Positions 1-10,318 of a stretch of 64,000 bases of DNA are shown here, piece by piece; the stretch's first letter is position 1; each line of letters begins with the position of its first letter. A program made the translations under genes and the position numbers. Under the pieces are notes generated by a model. That model had not been told where the DNA came from. It saw nothing but the letters and a program-made list of their open reading frames with translations, and made no database searches. Source of the DNA: Deuterostichococcus epilithicus (Eukaryota; Chlorophyta; Trebouxiophyceae; Prasiolales; Stichococcaceae); assembly GCA_033439295.1 (NCBI GenBank), contig JAVTLE010000015.1, forward strand, positions 992,001 to 1,056,000. The letters are read 5' to 3'.

Positions 1-2567
1 GGCCGGCCGCAGCGGATGTCTGGGATCCGGGATTCATGCAGGTTATGACCGCAGATTCAAAAGAGAGCGGATGAAGGCGCCCACCTCCGCGGCGACCTCG
101 GCAAGGCGCGACAGCCGCCCAATCATGTTGTGCAGCAACTCCAGTTCCAGCTCGGTGAGCGCGGAGCGCGACACCGGGCCCGCCACCCGGCAGTGCTTCA
201 CCAGCAGAGGGATGTCGTTCAGCTTGAGGCGCTGGCTCCAGGACAGGTAGTCCACCACGCCCGCCCGCCGCATCGGGTCTGCACAGAACAACAGGTAGCA
301 AAAGGCTTGACCCGAGGCGGAGCTTGGCCTGCGACATGCGCGCCTGTGATGGTGAATTATCCTGTCTGAGGTCGCTGCACCTCAGCATGCTGCACAGCAC
401 ACAGCATCATCATGAGGCATCGTAGTCGTTGCCGACAGGACCACCTTGGCAGAGCCGGAGTTGCGGCCCGCTTAGCATGCCTGCCTTTCAGTGAAAGCGG
501 CGGCAGGAACAGTGCAGCAGCAGAAGAAGTAGCGTTCCAACATGCCGACCTGAGCTCTCGTGCTCCAGCGCATTGAAGATGTCCTGCAGGCGCTCTGGCG
601 TGCCGTCCGAAAACAGCTCACCATACACCTGCGAGGTTCAAAATGGGACCCTTGAGCCGAGGCCGCAACGCCCACCGGCTGATCGAGCTTGTGCACGGCG
701 CTGGCGCAGCTTGTGCACAGCACTGGGCGCTCAGCATGTGGCTCTCGACTCTGTCGCTGCTTGGCAGTCGTCAAACAGCCGCATGCGCCTGTGCCACGGC
801 TGCCGCACCTTCTCGAACTCGTCGCGCGTGACAACGCCGTTGAGGTCCTCGTCGAACCGGCGGAACAGGTTGTGCACCGACACCAGGCTGTCCGACACCC
901 GCTCCAGCAGCTTCGGCTGGCCCAGCGCCGTCACCTGCAGTGCTCCAGCTCGAGATCTGTCATCAGGGGAACGAAGAGCTTACATCTGCATGCAGGATCG
1001 TCGTGTTTAGGCACCCCACACCCCCCCTCNTTCTCCTGGGTTCGCACAGCGGGGTTTCTATCTTCCTTTGCAAAGATGTCTTGGCAAAAGACATGATCAG
1101 TGCAGTGTCAGACTGACGCAACGAAAGGCAGCATATGTACTGCGCACCTTGACAGCAGCAAAGCCCTGGCCCTCGCTGGCAGCCGCCGCCCGGATGGACT
1201 TCATGAACGTCTCCATGTGGCGGTCACACTTGGCCTGCGCGACACGATGCAAGGATGGTCGCAGACGTCCTTGCATGCAGGGTGGCGGAGGACCAAAGCA
1301 GTTGCGGGCGCCTTGTCCCAGGACTGCTCTAGCTCGTCCTTTGCAGCTCGTCGCCTGCTTCTGTTTCAACTGGCAGGCGCCTGACATGGCACTTGCAACG
1401 GGAGCAGGTCAAGAAGCCACCAGATACAGGTGCTGCCGCTTCTGGGCCTCACCTCGGACTCGTAATCGAAGGTGCGGGCGATGATGTGCTCGTTCTCCGG
1501 CTCACGCGACACGGGGCCGCCCTCCGACTGCACATCGTCCTCCGCAGCGTAGTCCAGAATGCCGCCGATGCCGTTTTTGTACAGGTAGTGCAGCGTCGGC
1601 TTGATGTCGTCGCCGCTCTCGCCTGGATTGCAAGTGATACAGGCACGGGTTGGACAAGAAGGCTAGGTGCAGTGAGGTTTCCTAGAGCCAGCTGTCTCAT
1701 ATGTAAGAGGCGGCTGTCTTGACACAGCAGACCGCCCGGCAGCCACTGCTTGCACAAGTATCATGTCAAAGCGACAGCACATGCACTCTGCTGGCTTGAA
1801 TGCAAGTTGCAGCAATATCCACATGCGTGGCAGCCCAAAAGCAAGTCTCACCGGCGCAAAAGTGCAGGAAGAAGGTGCGCTTAATGATGGCGTTGATGAA
1901 GGTCTTGCCAAAGACCATCTTCAGCCGCCGCAGGATGGTGTCCGCATACTTCACCATCGGCTGCATCCGTGCATATGCCTCTGGTCAACGCCCTGCTCCA
2001 CAGCTCATTTTCGTGAAATGCTGATGCGACTGCCAGATGCGCATCGTGAGCCGCGCTATCTGTGCAAGAACAGCTGGATGCCGCCCACCTTGATGGAGCA
2101 GAGGCTGAAGACGGCCAGCGACCGCATGATGGACAGGCTGCTGTGCGCAGCAAAGGCGGCCTGGGCATTGTCAAACTCCAGCGGCGGCGGCGCCACCCGC
2201 GGGTTCTCCCACTCAAAGCGCCCCAGGTCTCGCACCGGCACGTCGATGGACGGCTGCGGCTCCTGCTCGTGCCAAGAGATGGTACTCTGGTGATGTCACG
2301 AAGCAACACCATGCAGAGGGTGCGGGGGAGCATTAGGGTTGGGGTTACATGGTGATGTCAGACATTGTTCAGCTTGATGTGGAATCTCACCGCCACAGCA
2401 AATGCCGCCTGCGACGCGAAGGACGTCATTCCTGGCAGGCCATGGCTGAGAGGCAGCGCCGGCAACCAAGCTGCGGCAGCCAGGCAGGCTGGCCGCGTGG
2501 CCGCCTGGCGCCATACTACCTCCGCTGCGGCTCTGCTTGCGGCTAGGGCGAGCAGGCGCTGTGCCAT
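1..2567 (-). CDS. Proline dehydrogenase, mitochondrial, EF-hand-containing (3' end outside window)
   Basis: Flavin enzyme that oxidises proline to pyrroline-5-carboxylate at the mitochondrial inner membrane, the first step of proline catabolism. I start it at the ATG at 2567 (MAQRLLALAASRAAAE), an Ala/Arg-rich presequence without acidic residues for its first 15 positions, typical of mitochondrial import. Exon 1 ends at 2391 before a GTGAGATT donor. Exon 2 begins near 2257 (EPQPSIDVPVRDLGRF). Later exons read KTFINAIIKRTFFLHFCAGE (about 1925-1860), GIGGILDYAAEDDV (about 1570-1525) and FAAVKVTALGQPKLLERVSD. This order matches the PRODH family, where GFAAIK(L/V)TALG is characteristic. After TALG the reading contains a canonical EF-hand loop DEDLNGVVTRDE (about 845-810), then VDYLSWSQRLKLNDIPLL and an exon ending near 55. 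The FAD-binding C-terminal half lies beyond base 1. A single N at 1030 is intronic. Family identity is firm; exon borders are approximate. Confidence 0.85.
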
Positions 2568-3290
2568 AGACCAGTTTGCTTTCGGGTCAGGTGCACGCCT
2601 GCGTGGCGCACAACGTTGTCGGAGGTTGCAAAAGTGTAGGGCAAATGCAGGCTGGTTGGTTGAGGTGCAAGTCCTCAAAAGGCTGGATTGGGCGCGTAGC
2701 AATATCCCAGATGCAATTGTGTGTCGAGGTGCGGCACACAGCTGGGGTGTCGGCACAGATCATTGCAGCAGCCAGCCTCACCGTCAGCAAGGGACACAGG
2801 ATTCGGAGTGTAAAGTTCCGGCTACAAAGCCCGGCCACCCGACCGCGTCTGTATCTGAGACCACCGATACAGTACGGTGCTGGGTTTATGTCTTGCAAAG
2901 GCCGTTGCCTGCGCCGACTGAGTATGCAAATTATTGCGTAGGGCACGCACCCGCGCACGAACTGCGTTCCCTGCTGCGAAACTTTGACGACTGATGTCGA
3001 GGCGATGATTGGAGAAGTGTGCAGGCGTTTGTCGCAGTCGTGAGCAGCTCAACCTCTCATCGAACGCTGACCGCGGTTTCACGAAACTGCTTACTCGGCC
3101 CCCGAGGGCGGATGATTTCGCGCACAGCTCCGCAGCTGCACTTTTCTCCCTCTCGCCTCACTCCACGTGCGGGTTACCTAATGTCAGGGTTTGACAAGCG
3201 CAAGGGCTACACCTGCCGAAGTCACTTGTGCTCATGTGCTGTCATTAACCGCTGCAAGCTTCTCAAGTCGCCTGCACAAACTCTGCAGCC
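2568..3290. promoter_or_regulatory. Divergent intergenic region between proline dehydrogenase and V-ATPase c
   Basis: About 720 bases separate the two divergent start codons. It must hold both promoters and both 5' UTRs. I see no open frame with family-like content and no convincing TATA box, as is usual for GC-rich algal housekeeping genes. Confidence 0.4.
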
Positions 3291-4615
3291 ATGGACGGCG
3301 TACCGCGTGCCCTGCTGCAGGCAGCGAACCAGTCAGGCGACACAGTGGCTCCGTTCTTCGGATTCATGGGGGCTGCCTCTGCCCTTGTCTTTGCCTGTGA
3401 GCCCCTCCTCCTCTTTCCTCCTGCCTTGCTCTTGGATGCAGAAAGCCGCTGAGCACGTCAGCACAGCGCAAAGAGCGCACAAAGCGAGTTATGGTCAGCT
3501 AAAAAGGCTGTCGTGACCTGCCCATCAAGTCAGCCCTGTCTCCTCAGATGTTCGCCGCCGATGGCGCTTGTGTCTTGCAGAGCCTGCAACTGTTTTGCGA
3601 CTCTCTGTCTGCCGGGCAATGAGAGCGCCCGGAGGCCAACGCAGTCGCACTGCTTGTTCGCATCTAGGTCTAAGGGAAGCAGGGCGCTCGGTCGATGCTG
3701 CAAGCTGCCTGACGCACGCTTGCTTTGACCACTGACGCGCAAGGCTTGCTGTGGGCAGGCTTCGGAGCCGCTTACGGCACAGCCAAGGCGGGCGTGGGCA
3801 TTGCCTCGATGGGTGTCCTCAGGCCTGAGCTGGTCATGAAGTCCATTGTGCCCATTGTCATGGCTGGTGTCCTGGGTATCTACGGCCTTATTATCTCCGT
3901 CATCATCAGCACGGGAAGTGAGTGCCATTACCGTCACTTCCACTTCATGCGGCAAACCCCGCGCCATGTCCTTCACTCCAATTTCACAATTTTCGTGCAG
4001 TCCTTGCTAGTCTTGCATCGCGCCTCACCTGACACATCTGTCCGTTGTCTGTGTTGCTCATGCGACCCGGCTTCTGTCATGCCCCCACAGTCAACAGCCC
4101 ATACTTCCTGTTTGACGGGTACGCTCACCTGGCATCTGGGCTTGCGTGTGGCCTGGCCGGTCTGGCAGCCGGCATGGCGATTGGCATCGTGGGTGATGCT
4201 GGAGTGAGGTGAGCACTGCACGGTGCTCCACAACTGCATGGTTTCCTGTCTCGAATGACCCATTGCCTGCCAAATGCGTGTATCAACCAGACCCTGGTAT
4301 GCCTCTGAAAGTGTACATTTCTCACAGTCGTAATTCTCACCTCAGGGCAAACGCGCAGCAGCCGAAGCTGTTCGTCGGCATGATCCTCATCCTTATTTTC
4401 GCAGAGGCGTTGGCCCTGTATGGCCTGATTGGTGCGTGCTGCAATGTTGCATTTCTGCTCCTCATCTGGATAGAGGAAACCCCGGCATGCACTGATCTCT
4501 TCGACCGTGCTTGGGCGATTCGACAGCGCCTGCGGCGGCAGACATGCTGACTGCATGTTTGTGTCGCCTCGCAGTCGGCATCATCCTCGCCTCAAAGGCG
4601 GGCCAGACCAAGTAG
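3291..4615 (+). CDS. V-type H+-ATPase 16 kDa proteolipid subunit c
   Basis: Proton-carrying ring subunit of the vacuolar ATPase Vo sector in endomembranes. The start ATG at 3291 gives [17 protein letters not shown] followed by the first membrane helix ([15 protein letters not shown]). The donor GTGAGCC follows and the next exon starts at 3759, giving [19 protein letters not shown], the near-invariant V-ATPase c sequence. It continues with [18 protein letters not shown] and the second helix. A later exon has [20 protein letters not shown], then [20 protein letters not shown]. The glutamate in [10 protein letters not shown] is the proton-binding residue. The protein ends in ASKAGQTK and TAG at 4613-4615. 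The length (about 165 residues) and four-helix layout fit the family. At least five exons; the last intron begins inside the final helix. Confidence 0.93.
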
Positions 4616-5340
4616 GGCGCAGCGCCAGCCTCCTGCTAGAGAATGAATCGACGTTGCATGTAGACCTTCAGGGCACACCAGCCTACGCCACAATCGTGGT
4701 GAGTCAGCTGTGGCGCTGAAGCACTGTATAGCGGCACGACTTGGGGACGGCGAGCGCGGAGTCCGTGGCAAGCTGGACCTCACACCATGCGCCGCGAGCG
4801 TCCATATGCAATGCCACATCTGCTGCGGCGTTTGCAGCTGACTGACGTTCCCGTCACACGAGACAGTCATCTCAATGTGTTGTTTTGAAACCCTGCTGTT
4901 CTGTAACCAAGCATTCGTGGCATTGCACCACTGCTGCGGCGGCGTCACGCGCAAGGTGTTGGCGCGGCAGTGCAGAGAAGTATACCATCTCAGCTCCCAG
5001 TCGCATCTTGCTTCACGCAGTGCTGCTCCTAACGTGCGCACACAAGGATTGCCGTATGCTGCTGTACGATGGAATATGGCTAGGTGTGAGGTTCCATTCT
5101 GCAGCAGCATTTGCAGCTCACAATTGTGCTTGCGCCGTCGGAAACTATTACCTAAATTTCACCGGTCGCCTTTGCGTGTCATAGCAGACGTACCGCGCTT
5201 GGCTCGTGCGCTGTGGTGCTGCAACCGACCGCACTGGAGCCGACAGATCTGGGTGGGCGTCGGTTTTGAAAACACTCAAAATTCGCAAGCTTTCGAGGGT
5301 GTGGCGCAAGACCAGCAGGAACTTGCGCGCCACAAGGGTC
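4616..5340. other. Intergenic, 3' UTR of V-ATPase c and upstream region of the next gene
   Basis: No coding content recognised. A TGTAA, the usual chlorophyte polyadenylation signal, lies at 4902-4906, about 290 bases after the V-ATPase c stop, and is a plausible 3' end. An open stretch at 5206-5340 runs in frame into the next gene and could be its 5' UTR or an N-terminal extension. Confidence 0.35.
4902..4906 (+). terminator. Candidate polyadenylation signal TGTAA after V-ATPase c
   Basis: TGTAA is the usual chlorophyte polyadenylation signal. This copy is about 290 bases after the stop codon, in the correct orientation. Confidence 0.3.
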
Positions 5341-8300
5341 ATGGCCTCGTTGAAAGACTGGCTCACAGAGAGGTGGCGACGACTGAAGCTGGAGTTCAGC
5401 ATCGAGGTGAGTAGCCAGGCCGCCTCCAGCTATATAAAAACGCACCACTCGCGCACTCTGATGCTGAACATTGTGGATTCCGCTCACACTCGAGGCCGTG
5501 GCCTGCTATATCCTTCGCGCTTCATGATATTGCACCAGCACCAGCGGCCATGTCGGGCCGGCGGTCTTCTGCCAATGATCCGACCGCACTGAACTAATTG
5601 CTGGCCCTTACCTGCCCGTGCAGTTGCCGCTGCTGAAGAAGCGGTGGGTGTACATCCTGTGCGGCGCCTGCTTCCAATACATGCACGGCCTCGGCACACA
5701 GCTGGCGCACCGGATGCACCGCCCGCTGCCGCAGCCGCTGCATGACATCGGCTTCGCGGCTCTGCCGGTGAGTGACGCTTTCAGCAGGTCGTTGCTACTG
5801 AGAGCTTGACGAGGTTCGTGGGATCTGGCATTGGAGGCCAAACCGCCAGGATGTTGTGTTTCAGCTGGGCAGCTGGCGGCCAGGTCATGAGTTAGCCCGG
5901 CCGTGGCTGAACCATGCTGAGACACGATGCATTGGTCTACATGCTGTCTGCATGCCGACGGCTTGACTCCAGATGGCTGGAGCGCAACCTGGCAGGCACA
6001 GCGTACAGCGTCATTGTCCCACAGCCACAGTGCCCGGGCGGCAACATGCAGATGCAGAGCGTGCTTTGCAAACTGCTTCCTCGTCCCCGCCACGCAGGAG
6101 CTGGGGCTAGCCAACGAGTGGGTCAGCGAGACCATCTTCACAACGCTGTTCGTGTCGTTCATGCTGTGGACATTCTCGCCCTTCGTCATGGCGCGGAAAC
6201 GCTTCTACACGGCCGTCATCTGGAGCCGCCTGCTCATGGTGCTCGTGGGTGAGCGGCCCTGATGTGCCGTTTCTGAAGCACGCACTCCCTCTTTCCCCAG
6301 TGTCACATGAGCAGGACACACAGCGGAGAAACAGCCGCAGCTGAGCGTCTGTGCACGCAGGCACTACAGACGCGCAGGGCGATGGCAGGCCTATAAATGC
6401 AGACAGGCCAATGTGCACAGAGCTTCTCAGTGTGCACGCGAGGGGGACCGGTAGCCGCAGACGCCGCTTGGGGAGGGCCCAGACTCGGCGAACCATTCTC
6501 GAATCCTTGATGAGATGCTGCCGCTACTGCGCAGTGTGTCAGAGCCTGCGCATTGCATCGTTCACCGTAACACAGCTGCCGGCGCCGAATTACCACTGCC
6601 GCTCGCCGGCGGCGACCGCGATCAAGGCCATGCCGGAGCACTGGTGGGGCCATTTGTACATCCAGAACCTCAAACAGCAGGTGAGGCGGGCTGTAGTTCT
6701 AACCTCAAAGCTGCTGTCCCATCAAAGTGACGGCTGCGACTGCCATCCAGCTGCCAGAGGTAGCATCAACAGTCGCGACAGGCTCATAATTCGGCCGCGG
6801 CGACCAGTTGTCCTCTCACCGTAATGGGCACCATGACTGCCAGCTGCCCGCCGGAGGCAATCCAACGGCGGCCGCAACAGGTGCATGTCAGCAATGCACA
6901 CAGACGCACGGCGGCCTGGCATCTGCTGCGACGGCAGAGGTTGCCTGCAGGAGCGCTCGCAAGCACGCACGCGCTGCTGGCTGCCTGAGTGGACGAAGGG
7001 TTCGCCCGACTGACCGCGCGAAACGCTGCTCTGGCTGCCCGCAGTCGACGCACGGGTGCGGCGACCTGATCTTCTCGTCGCACACGACCTTCATGCTGGT
7101 GGGCATGCTCACGTACAACGAGTATGGCACGCTGGCGCCCATCAAGGTAAGGGGACTTTACTTAGGTTCAACCTCGGGGGTTTTTCTCCTGCGCACAGTC
7201 GTCCTTCCTGAGATGTTTCCTCTGAGTGCATTGCCTGAGGGCACTGCCCGTAGGCCTGCTGGCGCATCCTTCCCGGCCGACATTCGCTGATCATGACACT
7301 GAGCATCCAGTGTGCACGCGCACGTTTGGGTTTGGGCTGTAATCCGAATCGCAGAAGGAAGTGATGGCAGCGGGGGTGCAGATGATCGTGCCAGACAACT
7401 TTGATGGATGTGCCACCTGCATGCTCTGTGGCTGCAGGCCCTGCCATAGGGCGGTGGTGGTGGTGTCCGTCCGCATTGTGGCCTCTAGAAAAGCAACACA
7501 CAGCGTGTTTCATACACCTCGGCGAGAGCACGAATCGCTCCTTGACACGATCGCAGGCCCTGGCGTGGGCGGCAGTGGCGGTGGTGTCGGTTCTCATAGT
7601 GGCCTCCCGTAAGCACTACTCAGTCGACGTGCTCATCGCCTGGTGTGGCCCCCTTTCCTCAACCTGCTCGCCCGGCTCTCTGCCCGCTTCTTCGCAGGCA
7701 CGCCTGCTGAGGCGCTGTGTCGACGTGTTCAGACCAATCGATACCCATAAAACCTTGCACTACTCAAACCCCTACATCTCCGGCAGGTACGTGGTGCCGC
7801 TGGTGTTCCACCACATGCTGCGGCGCTGGACGACCAAGCGGCCGGCGGTGCCGCACTGGCCGCACCGCCCCCTGGCGGACGCCGCCGCTAGTGACGCTGC
7901 CGCAAAGGACGCGGGCGCTAAGGGCGCCGCCGAGCTGCAGCAGATCCTCATTGTGGACGGCGTCGCGCGCAGCACGGAGGTGGGGACGGCTGTCCTTGGA
8001 CCAGGGTTTTAAATGGAGATCTACCAACCCTTGCCCAGCCGCGGCCCTGTCGGCGGCGCTGTCAGGCTTGTGTGACTGTGGCAGCGCAGCGTGTCACACG
8101 CTCTCTGTCCCCTGCCCTTTCCGTCGTCATCCGCTGCGTCCCGTGTGCCCACCTGCCTGCATGCACCGGTGCATACACAGGTCGTTGACCCGCTGCTGGA
8201 GGCCATTGACATGCGGCACTGTGCTTCAACTTCAGATGGTGGCTCAGAAGCAGGCGCTGCTGTCGGCAATGCCGGCGGACGACGTGCACGGGGCGGCGGC

Positions 8301-8939
8301 GCAGATGCAGCAGCAGGCAGCCATGGACAAAGAGGCACGCAGTGGCTGCAGTGAAAGCCAGCTTGCCGTCGTGGCTGACGAGTCTTGTTGTCGTACTGGC
8401 CGGGAGACGCCGGAACAACCACTCAAACGTTTTGGAGGCACTGACGGCTACGCCCACGCACGACCACCGCAGGTGCNGCTGANCGAAGGCGAGCTGACGG
8501 ACTCGGAGGGGGACAGCGGCGGCAACGGCGGCGGCGGGCGGCGGCTGGCGCGCACCNGCGGCGGGCGCTCGGCCGCCGCGCTGATGCGCTCGCGCTCGCA
8601 GGCGGCGCTAACCGGCGGCGGCAACGGCGCCGGTTCGGACATCGACAGGTGCGGCTGCCCAATGCCCCTGCTGGTGCTTGGCCCCAAGCGACTGACCCGA
8701 GCTTCTGGCACACAGGTCCCTGGACAGGCCCACGCGCACCAGACTGCCACAGGCTGCTTCAGCGGCCTGCTTGTCGTCCCATCGCACCGAGCACTGACGT
8801 CTGCCTGCCGTGTGACTGCTGCCGTAGGGAACAAAGCAGCTCACTGCTGCGGCGGGGACCGGAGGCAGGGGGGCTGCGCGCTGCGCCTGCGACGATGCTG
8901 GCGCCCTCTGGCATTGGCAGCAGCTGCACCATCAGCTGA
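5341..8939 (+). CDS. Inositolphosphorylceramide / sphingomyelin synthase-like phosphotransferase (PAP2-C family)
   Basis: Multi-pass Golgi-type enzyme expected to move a phospho-headgroup from a phospholipid to ceramide. Exon 1 is 5341-5406 (MASLKDWLTERWRRLKLEF), exon 2 is 5624-5767 (WVYILCGACFQYMHGLGTQL, then HRMHRPLPQPLHDIGF). Next come ELGLANEWVSETIFTTLFVS, then AMPEHWWGHLYIQNLKQQ. The catalytic C2 motif GCGDLIFSSHTTFML is at about 7059-7100 and the C3 motif SRKHYSVDVLIAW at about 7605-7645. Together they supply the His/His-Asp triad of the family. The start gives a short cytosolic N terminus like plant IPCS; an in-frame upstream ATG at 5206 is the alternative. After YVVPLVFHHMLRRW there is a long disordered Ala/Gly/Gln-rich tail, with N bases at 8477, 8484 and 8557. 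The last splice (AG at 8648 to GGAAC at 8828) gives DIDREQSSSLLRRG and a TGA at 8937-8939. Substrate specificity cannot be read from sequence. Confidence 0.8.
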
Positions 8940-10318
8940 CGCTGCCGCCTTGCCGCCGTTCGCCCTGGCGCTGGCAGACGGGTGGCTGCTCTGACAGTCG
9001 TATGCGGAAGGTTTGAGCGGCATCTCTTGAAGCAGTTGCGAGGTTCTGCCTCCGAACCACCACCACGCTGTCAGCTTGCCGTTGGCGCGACTCAAAGTCG
9101 TGAGGACTCAGCATACTACCTACTTGATACTCGCTGTGGACGGCCTGGTGCCCCAGCACCCTTCAGTTTGTTGTGTCAGTGTCGCAGAGTGCCTCAGCGC
9201 GTTCATACGTGTTGTCCTATACATTTTTGACCCCTCCGAGAGGAGCGCGGGTTCAGTGAACATCAGATCAGATAGCTTGAGAATCGGGTTCGTGGCATGT
9301 AGTGAGACGCGAAGGTCTTTGTAGTCCATAGCAACTTACATTCCATGCCTGGATGTAAACGGCATGGCAAATCTAGATTCAGAGACAACGAAAAGTCACA
9401 TCAGATGCCAGGCGGCCGCATGCGCAAGAACTGCTTCGTGGGTGAGCGGTGCAACGGAAGAGCTGAAGACCGATCGAACCAACACACAGACGAGGAAACT
9501 CAGTATGTGACAGCCCCGCGAGGCGCGCCCAAGGCGGCGGCCCCACACGTCCCTATGTCTAACCGCACGCAATGTGCAGCGGTGAATGGTAAGCTACTCT
9601 AGAGCGACCACAATGTGCCAATGCCTCATAAGCCTGCGCAGATGCCCAAAGCTGTGATAGTTGTAGTTGGTACATGCGTCACAACACATAGTTGGCGCGG
9701 CCGCCGGAGGCTGCAAAAGCAGCGCTGCAAGGTACAGAAACATGCGGAAAGCAGTTCGGAGGGAGGAAGTTTCTCCAGCCGCTCGCAGCTGCCTGGCGCT
9801 GCGGAGTGTTAGGCAGACGTTGAGGGCGTCACGAGTGTGTCGCGCCTTGCGTCTGGGTATAGTTATGAAAAGGAAGGAAAAGGTCAAGTCAGAGCTGGTT
9901 TGTCGGCCCTCGTGCTCGGCATGCCGCATCTCATTGCAGCCAGCATACAGCACGGCTTGTACGTGCGGCGGGGGGGCCGTCGCCTGCCGTCACGCCAGCC
10001 GGAGGGTGCGCAGTTTGGCTGGGAGCCACTTGCCGCAAGGCCTCGGCTCGGCTGCGCGATGGTTGCCTGCTTGCGCGCTATCTCCTCTTCATGAGGCATA
10101 GACTATATTTCTCTGAGGCTTTGGATCTCCCTCTGGTTTCCTCTTGAAGGCACTGGCTGCTTGTGCGCTGATGCCGCATCAGCAGCCGCCGCAGCATAGG
10201 TGAGAAAGCTTGCCTCCTGGTGGCTGCTCCTTGCTGCAGGTCCAGCACCCCACCTTCAAGTCCGAGGGTCTTTGAGCGATACCATCTCGGCAGTCGGCGG
10301 TAGGCGGCAAGCCCGCGG
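8940..10318. other. Convergent intergenic region (3' UTRs)
   Basis: About 1.4 kb between two converging stops, with no open frame that resembles a protein. A TGTAA at 9354-9358 may terminate the plus-strand transcript. The minus-strand gene's exact end is uncertain, so part of 10078-10318 could still be its 3' coding end. Confidence 0.35.

Noticed and set aside
7717-8994. 425-codon plus-strand open frame
   Set aside because: It crosses introns and is out of frame with the conserved YVVPLVFHHM exon; its Cys/Arg/Pro-rich composition is that of an off-frame reading. Only short pieces coincide with true exons.
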